A DNA stretch of 64,000 nt from Diorhabda sublineata (lineage: Eukaryota > Arthropoda > Insecta > Coleoptera > Chrysomelidae): assembly GCF_026230105.1 (NCBI RefSeq), contig NC_079476.1:41716559-41780558 (forward strand), in the 5' to 3' direction. Below, one piece after another: positions 23,385 through 35,799 of the stretch. The notes under the pieces are model-generated. The model worked only from the letters and a program-made list of their open reading frames with translations. It was not told the DNA's origin and ran no database searches. Made by a program: the position numbers and the translations under genes. Positions within the stretch are counted from its first letter, which is position 1, and the number at the start of each line of letters is the position of its first letter.

Positions 23385-24845
23385 AAAACAATCAAAATTT
23401 TTTGTTTGTAGTAGTAGTAGTAAGTAGATTTATCGAGTTTTTTTTATTTTATCTAAATTTTTAAATTGTAGTTGTTTTATATAAATACGAACTTCCATTG
23501 TATCAAATAATTGAACATGAATAACCTCCACGATGATTTCCATAAAGGTATAAGTTGGTATATCTTCTGCCTGTAAACTATTTTCCATTATATTCTACTC
23601 TTTGTCTCCGTATTATTCTTCGCGACGAAACAACGGATTATATTTTGATTAGATCTAGACTGGGATATCTCAAGTTTCAAAATGTTGAATTTTGAAACTT
23701 AAATTAAAGTCCCCTTTTCTGTTCCATCTTATTCCAAATGTCCCTGTCTCCCTCTCTCGAATTTCTTGTTATTCTACTGACACAGATAAATTTTTCCATC
23801 TCATAACAGAGGTGAGAGAAACAATGCAAAATCTGATGACACCTGCAGATTGCTTTTATTAACTCGACGTTCAATTGCCCGACATGGATTTTAATTTTAT
23901 TACGGTTTTTCCCAACAATTACAGTTAGGATTACAAAAGAGAATCGCGGATGTATAAAACTGGGAATAACATCGTTCTATGAGGAATTATCTCTTTGTTA
24001 TGAATAATATTTCAAATAAAACTAAGTGTTTTGGTAGGTAAAATCAACCGAAATGAAATCGTAAGATAATGTCCAAAATTCTGCAACAACAAAAATGCAC
24101 TGACTTCTAATGAATTGGCTAAGTTTAGACAGAGTTTTTAATGCAGGGTTAATCCTTCTAAAGCCCTCTTAAAACGACCAATCTAGCTCTTAAATGAATT
24201 TATAAGAACACCATAATTGTTTTGTTGTGACCAAGAAGATGTTTTGATTTGAAATATTCATGAAAGAATATCAGATAATGAACAGGTCTACACCATATAC
24301 AGTCGTTAATACAAACTGTAAGAAATGGAGAAATAATGGAAAATCATTGATATATCCATTTAAAGAAGAAGAGCTCTAATTTCGTGGGCTCCAAAATTAT
24401 GATACTCCACATGAACGTCTACAATATTGTTAAGAATTGCATGGGAATAAGTTGAAGTTATTGAGGCGGCCAAACTTTAATTGAAACATGTTATAAATCA
24501 GATTCTTGAGGAAATTGAGCTCATAACAAGATGATAATGGATTATTACTCTACAGAGCTCGATACTCCTGGTACTTATCCGACATTTTTATTGAACCATA
24601 TATAACCAGTGGCCCCGTATCGCTTTTTAATCTGAGTCCACCAATTGCCTATTTCAATGGACTAATAAATGATAGTCGCATGGCGACAAATCGGGACTTT
24701 AAGAAGGGTGTTTTAGTGCCCTAACCCCGCACCCACCCGTAGGTTTTACATTATCCTTGTCCAAAAGGATGCGTTGCACAATAGACACTGATATAAGGAA
24801 GTTAGGTTAGGTTCAGTACGTTTCGTGCATCAGATAAACTTATTG
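23385..24845. other. No gene recognised
   Basis: AT-rich; a short GTAGTAGTAGTAGTAAGTAG tract near 23.41 kb and two TTAGG units near 24.80 kb. Confidence 0.4.
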
Positions 24846-24846
24846 A

Positions 24847-25010
24847 TGCTTCTAAATGTTCTGGATTTTAGGTCTCTTTAAAATCAGTTTTTTGAAATAA
24901 CTCAAGGAAAAATCGAAACGTCAATTTTTAACTTTTCATCGAACGTTATTAGAAAAAACTAATTTTAAAACAGAAGGGAACTAAAAGCAAAAACATTTAG
25001 AATTATTAAT
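24847..25010. repeat. Short hairpin made of Penelope-type 3' end
   Basis: Left part TTTAGGTCTCTTTAAAATCA and right part AATTTTAAAACAGAAGGGAA are decayed inverted copies. The same sequence forms the ends of the large hairpin at 59 kb (TTAGGTCTC...TTTTAAAATTAG). Between them is AATCGAAACGTCAATTTTTA. Confidence 0.5.
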
Positions 25011-25024
25011 ATATCATAAGGCCC

Positions 25025-26205
25025 AAGAGAAAATTTAAAGTTATTATTTGATGGTTTTCAAAAAGGAAATGGTAGTTATTAAGATATTTATAGCCGATTA
25101 TAATAAAAAATAATTTTTCTTGATCATTCTAGAATGGTAACGATGACTTTATCCTGGAACGAAATTAAAAAAGTTTGACACCTTGTCGTTGGTATAATTT
25201 ATTAGAGTCGCATCCATTCGGGCATCAAATTTAAATTAGCGAATGTAAAATTTACAATCCACTAAGCCAAGATTTTCCGCGCCGCTATAAACAACACTTC
25301 CAATTTATTTTTTGAACGTTCCAAAATTTTCCAGAGTTAAGACATTAGATGGCTTTTAATACGGTCGTAACTAGGATAAAGCAACCGAGGAGATTTTTTA
25401 TCGACGTTTATTCTGAAATTATGTCGTTCTATATGCATACAGATAAAAAAAATTATCGTACAGGATAGATCAGATCATCCGACGACAATGATTGATATGG
25501 GTTCAAGAATTTCCTAAATTATTCCGATGGAATGAGGATTATAATCCTTCGTCGTCGCGTCGGGCGCAATTCGAAATTTGCGCGCAATGCATCTATCAGA
25601 TTCTTACAGGAAAATATGACATTTATTGCATGTAGATGAATTAGAAATAGAACTTGATCGAAATATAAATTTGTTTCATCAGAAATTCTTGATGGTTAAA
25701 GATGCTTTTTCGAGAAAGTGCGTCTGTTTTCTATACTAGGTTAATCAATAAAAAACTGATGAAAGGAAACACAATGTTTGGTTTCCAAGTTACGCATTTA
25801 CAACATAGTTTTACAACCAATAGTTAAGTATCAACTGATCTCAGGCTTCCCAAGAAACTACGATCATAGGTCGAAGTTGTTCGTATTCATAATATAGAAC
25901 AGAAAATACTGTGGATTCTAATTTTTTTATTTTTATTTAGATTTGTCTTTTCTGCGTGTAATCGCCATGGAAACCGAGATTCCGATTCAACAACTTCGTA
26001 TCCGTGATGAAAAAGATGTACGAGAAACATATATTAAGGTTTATCAGCTACTTGAAGTTTCACACGAGAATTTTTCTTGTTGAGCTCGCTAAAGCCATTT
26101 TTCTAAAAGATTATGATCTTTCAACTGGGATCCTTTTATATAGAGTATTGAACAAATTATGTATATTATTAGAATTGATATAATACGTACGCAATTATTT
26201 ATATT
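25025..26205. other. No gene recognised
   Basis: AT-rich. A Kozak-like ATCGCCATGG near 25.97 kb opens a frame of about 38 codons without donor or family motif. Confidence 0.35.
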
Positions 26206-26216
26206 CTGGATTTTTC

Positions 26217-26560
26217 TCAAACATTACCGAGGCCATATGAAACAATTTGGTATTGAAAGGACATTTGACACATCCATCTTACCATCGATATATTTTTATA
26301 TATTTCAAAATCTTGTAGAAGATCCCTTGGCGCAAATTTCTTTTCAACATATCTGATAAACAAGTTGCGTTTCGCAATTTGGTATAGCTTATGACAAATG
26401 ACATGGATAATGGGTAATCGCTGATGCCTCTTCTGAATATTAACTGTCTCTGAGCTCTCCGTGAAATTGAATTTGCTTTCAGATGTTCGTGTTGCTTGCT
26501 GAACCCCAGATATGTATTCCAATCGACTACATATGCCTTATTATAGTTTTGCCTACGAGG
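26217..26560 (-). pseudogene. Non-LTR retrotransposon fragment (CR1/jockey-like tail)
   Basis: The minus strand shows in one frame YLGFSKQHEHLKANSISRRA and in the next, after a shift, IAKRNLFIRYVEKK. These resemble CSHIWG...L...IQRRAIRLI and VASLSLFYRYYHG, two neighbouring blocks behind the reverse transcriptase of CR1-type elements. The order and spacing fit; the match is weak. Confidence 0.4.
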
Positions 26561-26564
26561 ATTT

Positions 26565-27595
26565 TATTCGTGAAAGATAATTGGGATGAACGGTCCTTAA
26601 CTAGGACTAGAATCCCTGTATCATTATCAAACGTGGCTAGAGTATTCGTAGGGAATTAGATCTAATATATAACTTGAAAAACTTGTGAAGAAATCATTGG
26701 TACAAAAACGATTAAACATTATTTACTTCGTAGTAATAATACTGTTTAATCCAGCCCATTGATGTAACGACGTACTACTACAAATTAATAGGATGCTGGG
26801 AGTGCGGAAATGTTAAATTATCCCAATTTAGTCCCGCAGTCTGCACTTTCCAGATGAATCCGTTCTCACGTAACTTCATTAGTTTATCACTTTTGCGAGT
26901 GTCAGAAGTCCCAAACATCGATTTCTGGCCATACAAATACCATGTTTCAATCTAACAATCAATTTACGACTGTATCAACATCCGACGGCCGTTGCTATCA
27001 ACTAAAGCTATTTAGTTGTTTGGGAAATGAAGGTGGACCTAATAGGCCAGTCTGATTACTATTAATACCCCAACTAATTGTATCAAAACGATATACGTTT
27101 TATATACATAAGACGATTGATTACCGAAATATCTAATCACATCTAATTAAATGTGGCATAGTTTAATTAAATTAGTTCTAGTGTAGATGAGTGTCGTGAG
27201 AAATTTGAAAGTGCAGGCTAGAGTTTGAATTGGACAAACCATAACTCAGCAATCAATTTTTAATTTTCAATTTAAAAAGCTTTTTGCTTGTAAACTATTT
27301 CATATGGATATCAGAGTTGGGATATAGATTCGATTAAGCTAAAAAACGAGCGTTCTTCGTACCATGAAAAACTGTTCCAATGAAAATCACTAAAACATTA
27401 ATTTTCACCTATTTTTTGATACTATACAAATCACAGGACACCGATCCATCATTAATCTGTTCATACCCTTCAACACTTTCGATGACCTCTAGCTTTTTGA
27501 TGTAAATTGGCACTTTTCATCATTCCATTCATTCCAAATATGTTTTCATCCTCCCATTTTGTTATATCATTTTACTTGTATTCGATTATTCCGTT
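26565..27595. other. No gene recognised
   Basis: AT-rich; no motif found on either strand. Confidence 0.4.
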
Positions 27596-27599
27596 ATTA

Positions 27600-27735
27600 T
27601 TAAGGTCCTTTCCACGCAATTCGATCTTTGATTTGCTAGCTCAATTAGATGCGAAATTACGCTGGAAATCTCCCATAAAAAAGAATCGAGAAGAACTAGA
27701 TATTCCAGATATTCAGGGAGCATCGATGATACACC
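27600..27735 (+). pseudogene. Jockey-type reverse transcriptase scrap
   Basis: The plus strand reads LLAQLDAKLRWKSPIKKNRE then ELDI, resembling LDxKLTWKxHIxxKRxxLxL behind the catalytic YADD of jockey-type elements. Only about 40 residues remain. Confidence 0.4.
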
Positions 27736-27739
27736 CTGG

Positions 27740-29575
27740 TGCTTTTGAAATAACGATCTTCATCGGGACATAGAGATAGACACCATAAGGTAGGTAACCA
27801 CTAAATTTTCCAAGAGTCACGACCAGCGGCTTTCGAAACATCTGTTCATAGAGACAATCCAGCGAACTTGTCAGCTCATTGTGTAGTTCAAAGTCGTGTC
27901 GAAGACATTTTAAAATTATTGTGGCATCCTCACTTCTAAATAATTGAATATCAAACTTTTTTTTGCAATTTTGCAACCAAATTCCAAGGGTTATTGTTTG
28001 CTTTTTTACTTTTGTAAGGGTACTAAGGCAACAGCTTCGACCAAATATATTTGCGATCTAACTCCTAGTGCATCAAACGTTCGCCAAAGATGCCGATGAT
28101 GTTTATCCAAGTACAGATCTTTATAGCTCCTAACAATTAGAAAAACCAACTAAAAATATAACGACACGATAAGCAAAGAAGTGAAAGCAAATCTACTCTA
28201 TACAGAACCGTTTTTGAATAGACGAGATCTGGACAAACTGTACTTAATTGTGAAAAATTATATCTCGTAGATAAATATCAAAATAAAAATGAATCCATTT
28301 GAATTCAATTTAAGAAAACAACTATACTTTTCGATCCTCCTTTTATTTATCAACTTGAAACATAAGAAAATATCTTTCATCCATCATTAACGTTAATAAT
28401 AAAAGGCGCTGGGAAAATAACACAACTCAAATTAAGATCCGCACGAGAAATAATATTTTTATAATATATTATGAAGCTGAAATCAATCTTAAACTCAGAA
28501 AATGTTATTTTACAGTTTTTTTCGAATAAATACGAAACTTAACCTCAATTATGCTACCAACTATTTAAACTGAAGGTCAAGTATGAGTAAATTATATTGG
28601 AAGAGAAGCAGCTTTGGACGAATTCACAGCTGGTGGTTATCAAACTATGAAATCAAAATATTTTGATGAAGACTTAGTTGTTTAAAGACTGACCTACAAA
28701 AGAGACATTATCGTGGTTACAGCCAAAGCAAACTAGAAATAGAAACCAAGGGAATTGAAAACCAAACTACATCACAACTTGAGATTAGTGTATACGTAGT
28801 AATAGTTGTCCGTTGTATATAGAGCAATTTCAGATATCAATGGTGAAGCTCACAATTCTAAGACTAGAATTTATTAGCATGAAATTGTTTTACTATTATT
28901 TGTATTTATTTCCGCAAATAACGATATCGATAGAGATACATCTCCAAAAACAAATTTTGACTATTTCTACCAACTAAAACGCTTTTACAACCTACAAACT
29001 ATTCGTGTATTTTTGATTAAAAATGCTGAAAACTACTATACAACAAAAGATAATAAAAAGAATAAACCGCTTAAAGTAAGGAGAATGATTTCGGAACACA
29101 CACACACCACTCTGGTGAATTGACAAAGAAGTCGTATTCCTCGCGACGGGAATATTTAAATCGAAATAGAAGTAGATTGAAAACAAACCTGGACGAAATA
29201 TGAGATCCTAGTTTAAAGAATTTTTCCCATACTTCCAAAAATACATCATGCAAGAATCATTCACCAAGAATGGAAAAGAAAGACTTACTTTCCAATCACT
29301 TAGAGAAGAAATAAATCGAGACAAACGTATCACTTCCAACTGAAAGAAGACTGTGACACCAGAAGATGTAAAAGACAAAAAAGTAAAAGAATTGTAGAGA
29401 ATTGAATAGATTTCTGATTAACAAAACGTACATAGTCCTAAGGACTCGAAGTTAAGGACTACGCTTGCACAAATCGTATTCAAGTTGGTAGAGAAGTACT
29501 AATAATACAAGTTATTAAAAAACATCACAAAATCATAAATACTCATCCAAGACTGAAGAAAGCGTAGTTAATGGA
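27740..29575. other. No gene recognised
   Basis: AT-rich; some open frames up to 87 codons without recognised motifs. An (AC)6 tract lies near 29.10 kb. Confidence 0.4.
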
Positions 29576-29581
29576 CCTAAA

Positions 29582-29611
29582 ATGGGGTGTTAGTACCCTC
29601 TAACACCCCAT
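29582..29611. repeat. Perfect short hairpin
   Basis: Twelve bases ATGGGGTGTTAG and their exact reverse complement flank a 6-base loop (TACCCT). No U-tract or gene end nearby explains it. Confidence 0.7.
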
Positions 29612-29729
29612 CGTTGAATATAAACCTAACAAGGCATTGCAGATGATAGAGAGCCTAGCAAGAGGGATCAAATCAATACATAAAATGTAATTAAATATTC
29701 TGATTGTTAAAATATATAAAATAATTTAA

Positions 29730-30000
29730 TAGCTCCATACACTTTTTTCAGTAATATTCAATAAGTTCGACACTCTTTTTATATTAAGATAGCCTTTAAC
29801 TGCCGACATCACCTCTTTGTTGGAAAATCATTGACTACCGAGCATTTTTTTTAAATATGTACCACACTTTTTGAAATGCCTACTCTAGCTGCTAGCTTCC
29901 GCACTGATCCAGTACCGCCTTATGGATTTTCCTCAACATTTCTGGAGTCGTTTTGTCGACCGGTGCGACGCTGGTCTTCCAGCTAACTCTGCTACCCAAT
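29730..30000 (-). pseudogene. Mariner transposase relic, ends joined
   Basis: The minus strand starts with KTSVAPVDKTTPEMLRKIHK and AVLDQCGS, as in the second helix-turn-helix of mariner transposases, and passes after a deletion to SNKEVMSAVKGYL, the C-terminal block also seen at 8.0 kb. The catalytic core is gone. Confidence 0.65.
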
Positions 30001-30004
30001 ATAC

Positions 30005-31560
30005 CCAATATTGAAATCTAGTTCTGCTTTTATAAGGGCCGATGTTTCCAAGTTTTTATGGCAGTCAAAGAAATACTAAACAACACGTCGTCTTGAAACA
30101 AATTCTCACAATTAACTGTTAAATTTTGATAGAAACAGTATTAAAAAGGGCCAAATCTACATGTATTGTTAATCAATGCGACAAAAACTGATTTGGTAGT
30201 TAAACGAAATTTCCGTTTAAATCGGATAGATACTATTAATGTTTAATCTGCCGACGGTAGTAAAACAAGGGCTTTATGTTTTATGGACGTTATAACTTTG
30301 TACCGGTCCCATGTTAACTGCTTCATTTGGAAAATCAATTCGGAAACTGAAAATTATACGATTTCTATGACCGGCGATTTAATATTTTTTAATCAACGAA
30401 ATAAATACAGTCGTTAGTCAACTACGAAGAAAAATAAGATCTTTCGCAATATCTACTTTATAAATAGAAAATCGTAAACAACGGTCAAATATAGTGAAAT
30501 TCCTTAAGTACTTACCAAATTTCTATTGTGAGGAATTTTTATATTTTAATTCGAATTTCGCGCTCCAGAAAGAAAAACTTGAGAGGTTATGTTGGTAACT
30601 ATCATCGAGACTTTTTTCAGACAGATGTAAACACAATAAAAATATAGATGGTTTTGAAAAAGTTTTTTTGAATTTATTCTGGCCGTCCAAGAAAGAAGTT
30701 TACACTATATCAACCGAATTGAAATCAATGGTATCAATTTTATTATTAGATTCAATTAAACATATCACTGTTCAAAAGAGAAAATCGTTTTCGAAATAAC
30801 CGAAGTAATAAAATTCGTTTGTTGATTTATTATTTTTTATAGAACGTTTTCACTTTATGTATAGTATATACCTCGTATAACGGATGATATCTAATAAAGT
30901 GTTATCCAGAATATTCCTTATCAGCTCGTTCCAGACAATATTAACCATTTCGTGTTCAGTTAACAAGCCAGAAGTTACCTTCGGGCGATATCTATTGTTA
31001 ATCAATAATAGAAAAACCTCGCGTTCAGTTACAGTAATTTCTACATCAGATCCCACAAATTGTCAAGTTTAATCTCGTTGAGGATAATTCAAACAAAAAG
31101 ATATATTTTGTAAGCAAGAAAATTATATAGTTTATCCATGTAAATATCGTATAAAAAATATTTTTTTACGTGGAAAAACATACGAAGAAACCAACGAAAA
31201 GTTACGTAAATTTTATCTTGCAAGTGGCCGGATGATGCTGACCGTTCCTGACTAACTTTTACAGTTTCTTGTAGATACTTAGTGATCTTTAATAAAATAA
31301 ATATTCTCAATAAACTGATATATCATTTATTGCAAGAATGTATGCATATATATGTTATTGCTAATCAAAAGCTCTCTCTCTCTCGCATTAAAATGTCCAA
31401 TCCTCAAATGTTTTAATGTAATTCAAGTGAATTTTTCGGTCGATATAACGTAGTAGATGAAACTTGAGTACGGCCAATGAAGTGATGGCTACAGTTATTC
31501 TAAATTCCAAAGATCTGTGCCCTCATTTAATATAAGAAAGTATTAAAAGGATAACTGGTC
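30005..31560. other. No gene recognised
   Basis: AT-rich. Overlapping frames on both strands at 30.85-31.07 kb lack motifs. A (CT)n tract lies near 31.37 kb. Confidence 0.4.
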
Positions 31561-31564
31561 AATT

Positions 31565-31690
31565 TTGTTCCATCACGACAAAATACGCCTCCCCATTCCT
31601 TCCAAAGTTTACCAAACTGAGTGATTATTTATTGTTTTATCCACCATATTCACCTGATCTGTCTTTTTATTTTTAGAGACTTCTTTGCTT
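31565..31690 (+). pseudogene. Mariner/Tc1-type transposase core scrap
   Basis: The plus strand reads LFHHDKIRLP (as LLHHDNARPH, with the second catalytic Asp) and about 25 residues later, in another frame, FYPPYSPDLSFYF (as PPYSPDLAPSDYFLF). Order and distance fit the DDE/D core. Confidence 0.62.
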
Positions 31691-31757
31691 TTTATTACGT
31701 TGGAAGTTCTTAGTGATAGATTAAGATGATTTTGGATTGAAATCACCCTTTATCTAA

Positions 31758-32069
31758 GGTACCAAATCCAAAGTTCCGCGAGTAGAAGTCAAAGAAGGGA
31801 CCCAAGGGGCAGAATTGATAAGTGCGTTAACGTCTGCTAATAATAATTTGACAGTTTCTAGAAAGAATCGTGGCTTTGGTATAAATGATGGTTTAGTCTA
31901 GTTGGATAGACGAATAAAGCAACTGAACAATAGAATTTGGCGTACGACTTCTCGGGAGCTTCGTAACAAGCCAGATCTAATTGAAAACTTCCTAGACATC
32001 CTAGAAAAAGCGCCGGAGATTGCTTTGGTCACTTTACTGCGAAATTGGAGATACCGTAAGCAAATTTAA
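31758..32069 (+). pseudogene. Unrecognised decayed coding stretch
   Basis: About 100 codons open in one frame except a single TAG at 31899-31901. The protein has a mixed, soluble character (RRIKQLNNRIWRTTSRELR, then KPDLIENFLDILEKAPE). It follows a mariner scrap and could be a TE part or an old gene piece. I do not know the family. Confidence 0.3.
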
Positions 32070-32074
32070 GGTAG

Positions 32075-33300
32075 GTACTTTGATTGATAAAAATTGAGGA
32101 AGATTCGGGAAGGACGAATTAGAAAAATATGGCGTTGCAATAGATTTCATTGGCCAAAGTTTGCGTAGGAAAGATATTTTTCGAATATTGCATCTATTTT
32201 TGCTTTTATTCATTCAAATTATTATTAGATTCAATATTTTAAGCAGAAGAATGATATTCAAAAAGGATTAATTGAATCAATTTTATTCAACGCCTTATTT
32301 TCAAATTTTGTAAACGATCTTGACAACCAAAATGAAAGCTACTAATATATAAGGCTAAAACTCATTAAATGTGCCGTTGTGATTAAACTGATGAAAGGAA
32401 CGGGGTAAGAAATAATTAAAATTTCCATAATAAATTACTGGCATTCCGTTGTTGAAATTATTTGTACTACAAAACATTGTTAGCTACTTTATCTGTTATA
32501 ATCGCGTTTATTACAATTGCATTGTCGTATTAAATGAAAATATTGAAAAAGTTTTCATTATACAATTATATTATACAATATTTTTTGGAGGATATCACAC
32601 CTTAATGTACCCGATCTCATCGGTGAGTGGTATTCTTCCTTCCGTCAAATATTTTTCTTCTTCAAATCTAGCAAACGGTTCAATAAGTATCAAAATTTGT
32701 TATTACTTACTCCAATTACTAGCCCTCGATTTCCTTTTCTTTGATTCTAGTTACGTTATTTTGGTACCGGAGATTAAGGCATCGAGAACTAAATATTTGT
32801 AGTACAAAATTTCTGTATGATACTTGAAGAGATTACTGATTGAAGTGGATCAAAGAATAAAACATACGACTGAAGATTTACTGCACCTTATTGAATTATA
32901 AAAGGATGTTAGCTTGGAATCCATAAATTACAAGAATCAGCAACATCGTTTGTTATTAAACTGATTCCATGCAGTCTATCGAGACTATTGCCAAAAGGAA
33001 ATATACAACTGCCAGATTCAATGTATTACCAGTTCGGCCCTGATTATATATCTCAGAATTGCTAAATAAAAGACAACACCCGATGTTCTTTTCCGTTCCC
33101 TTTAGTATTAAACTTCTACTGTTTTTTATTATCATTGCTTTTTTTATATGTTTTTTATAGGGAAAATTGGAAGTCAACTTTGCACTATTCATCAGCTTTG
33201 AGGCTTTATCTTTCTTTATAGGACGATTTTCGGTTAACATTAGCTATTTTCACGGTATATAAAGAAATTCGATTTGTACGGAGACTATAGGTACCATAAA
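32075..33300. other. No gene recognised
   Basis: AT-rich; an open frame of 117 codons (32449-32802, plus) has no family sign, and neither has one at 32956-33240 on the minus strand. Confidence 0.4.
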
Positions 33301-33305
33301 ATATA

Positions 33306-34130
33306 CAGTAGAACTCCAATTATCCGAACTCCGACTATCCGAATCGCCGATTATCCGAATCACTTTCAGAAAAAAATTTGTCCAAAAAAAGTCTAAGTGA
33401 CGCTAAGACGTGCGTGGAATAAACTGAAAGGCCTACCGTCTGAGAAGAACAAAAAAAAAAGAATCCGAAGAAAATGAGAAACAAGAAAATGGAGAGGATG
33501 AAAATGATGCAGATGCGTTGCCACTAGAGGAAATAAGAAAAATGATTGTAAAAATTCCTGGTTGTACAGAAGTAAGTGCTGAAGATGTAGGAGAGTGGAT
33601 GGCTTGTGACACGTCTGACCCTGCTTTTCAAATTGTCAATGACGATGAAATTGTTGAAAGTGTGAGAGAAGATGTTGAAGTGGAAGTGGAAGAAGAACTT
33701 TCTGCTGATGTTGAAGTAGACGCTGGACCATCAGCTAGTGAAGCATTTGCCGGCCTCGAGACTGCTTTGAAGTGGATGGAGCGTCAGCCCGAGTGTGACC
33801 ACTTGCAACTGCTCACCGTCAAGCGAATGCGTGACCTGGCTGCCCTAAAATGGATGAAGAACGCAAAACAGCTTACATTGACGGAGATATTTGAAAAACA
33901 ATGATTTTTATTTCTAAACTTGTACATAAATACATTTTATTTATATTTAAAACATGTGAAAATATCATGTTTCTTTCATTTAATTCAATAAAAAAATAGT
34001 GCAATATCAAAACGTAGCTTTTATTCTCTCCAATGGCAATTTTTTTAAAAAAAAAACTCCGATTATCCGAATATTTGATTATCCGAATGGGTCCCGGTCC
34101 CCATTAATTCGGATAATTGGAGTTCTACTG
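33306..34130. mobile_element. Non-autonomous Tigger/pogo element with intact ends
   Basis: The element is 825 bp, bounded by perfect 23-bp inverted repeats that begin CAGTAGAACTCCAATTATCC, and by TA on both sides (33304-33305, 34131-34132), as expected for the pogo/Tigger branch of the Tc1-mariner group. Sub-repeats ATTATCCGAA recur inside both ends. Inside is only the C-terminal part of a Tigger-type transposase. DNA-binding and catalytic parts are missing, so movement would need help from a full copy. Confidence 0.9.
33518..33904 (+). pseudogene. C-terminal part of Tigger-type transposase
   Basis: Open for 128 codons. It has EIRKMIVKIPGCTEVSAEDV, EWMACDTSDPAFQI, a long acidic run (roughly residues 46-70), GPSASEAFAGLETALKWMER, ALKWM and a final LTLTEIFEKQ, all typical of the tail behind the DDE domain of Tigger proteins. 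In-frame residues continue upstream to an A10 run near 33.45 kb, where a shift separates them from RAWNKLKGLPSEKN, the preceding piece. Confidence 0.82.
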
Positions 34131-34134
34131 TATT

Positions 34135-35380
34135 TTGGATTGCTTAGACAATAGTCGAGTTGAAATTTTTGAATAAACGTGAACTTCCGAATCCAAACTG
34201 ACTATCTATTCATTTTTGCACATTGTACTTTTGTAGAATTCCACGTATAAATAGTACTAAATGGGAATCTTAATTCCTCCCATTTTATTTGAAGTACGTT
34301 CAAGTGTCTGATAATTCAAATACGGAATTAGGCATTGAGTGTATTGGTCACGAAAGTTAAAGTGTTGATTGAACACCGGGAATTTCGAAAGGACAAAGCA
34401 ACCCAAATTGATACACACGATCTTCTATGAACCCCAAAACTTCACAAAGGTAGGAATCATACAGTTTGAAATAGGGAGATAATCTAAAACAAGTAATGTA
34501 CCATCGAACTGTTGAATACTTCGTTAAACACCGGCTAGATTTACTATCTTTTGAGTCCTATATACACATATTGAGTATTTATATGAGTCATTAGTCAATA
34601 TAACATGATCCGAATGGTATAAATCGTCGTGCAAAAACATTAAAACTTTTTAAACGCTTCAGATTTTCTTTTATTAGCATTCTAGATACTAAATTTTCGT
34701 GTTTATATATATTTTTGAATGTGTTTAATGTAAGATAAAATGATGAATATGTCCTGAAATTAGAATTAGTGATGAATGAATGCAAGACCATTATCAAGAT
34801 CAGGTTAGTCATGGTCTTGCATTGTGCTAAGTGGTTATTCGAGGGTTCAGAATCAAATCAGCAAATTAATAACCATATCTTTTCCTTTTCTTTTTTTTTT
34901 TTGAGATACGAAATATATTCTTATTATTTTCGATAAACCTTTGAAGCAATTTTTTCCTCCATTTTCAAAATTTTTGAGTCTAGAAGTCATCCACTGTTCA
35001 GCTTTGATCTTGGTCTTGCAGTCAAATGATAACCATACTTGCGTGGAAAATTCTTTCTATGAAATCACTTTCAATCTATCCTTTATTTAGAAATTTTGAA
35101 AATTTTGAAAATATTGACAGTAGTTTGACAACAGGCTTTAGCACTTTATTAATTTTTTATTCAATTGCAAAACACGATATACATAAAATAACATTAAGCC
35201 TTTATTTGAATTTTGCCAAGTATTTTGGAAAGATAATTGAAGCTGAAAAAGATCAAAGATCGAGTCTTTCTTCGTTAATGATGGTTATAGTGGTGGAAGT
35301 ATGAAGGGTGGTATGTTTTCATCTTGAAACCCCGTTCAATGAAAAGATATTATTGAATGTATAGTATCCCAGTAATATCG
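34135..35380. other. No gene recognised
   Basis: AT-rich; the words GCAAGACCAT and ATGGTCTTGC recur near 34.78-34.82 kb. Behind it begins the small membrane-protein gene on the minus strand. Confidence 0.4.
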
Positions 35381-35382
35381 AA

Positions 35383-35392
35383 TTTATTTATT
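35383..35392 (-). terminator. Polyadenylation signal of the small membrane-protein gene
   Basis: Two overlapping reverse-strand AATAAA hexamers lie about 95-100 bases past the TAG of the 82-residue protein. Their place fits a short 3' UTR. Confidence 0.45.
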
Positions 35393-35484
35393 ACATAAAC
35401 ACAATTCCTAATTATTTTAAATATAATTATCAGATACAGATAAATAAATTTATCGACTAGTCTCAAAATAATTGTTTTCTTCTT

Positions 35485-35624
35485 CTATTTTCTTCTTCCT
35501 GTACGTTGTTTTTTCCTTTTTGAATGTACAGTCGTCCCTGAAAATCTTCTAATCATGTCGAAATTTTCCTTGTAAATAGAGTAAATGTTTTCTTGGAAAT
35601 GATGCAGGAGATATAATGTAACTT
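35485..35624 (-). CDS. Exon 2 of a small single-pass membrane protein
   Basis: Minus-strand terminal coding exon. It follows the acceptor TTTATTTTTGCAG and completes the codon left open by exon 1 (G + AA = Glu). It codes for the second half of an 82-residue protein and ends at TAG (35487-35485). This half begins with a short hydrophobic/aromatic part (VTLYLLHHF), then a charged helix-like stretch, and finishes with a very basic tail (HSKRKKQRTGRRK). A reverse-strand AATAAA lies about 95 bases further on. Each exon is too short to stand out as a long open frame. I do not recognise the family. Confidence 0.7.
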
Positions 35625-35799
35625 CTGCAAAAATAAATCAACATTTCTTTAATTAACATTCAAAAATATGTGCAGAATTCTCCATTTTCTGTGTGTAGAA
35701 ATCGGAATACATATCGAAGATTGTGACATATTTTAGAACAGATTAGAAAAGAATTTATAATAATTTGAATTTATATAATAAAAATTAAATCAAACATAC

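Noticed and set aside
25972..26090. Short gene starting at the Kozak-like ATG near 25.97 kb
   Set aside because: Frame of about 38 codons, no donor of quality, no similarity recognised.
32449..32802. 117-codon plus-strand frame as a membrane protein gene
   Set aside because: Hydrophobic because of AT-rich codons; no splice context, no family, and no difference from background.
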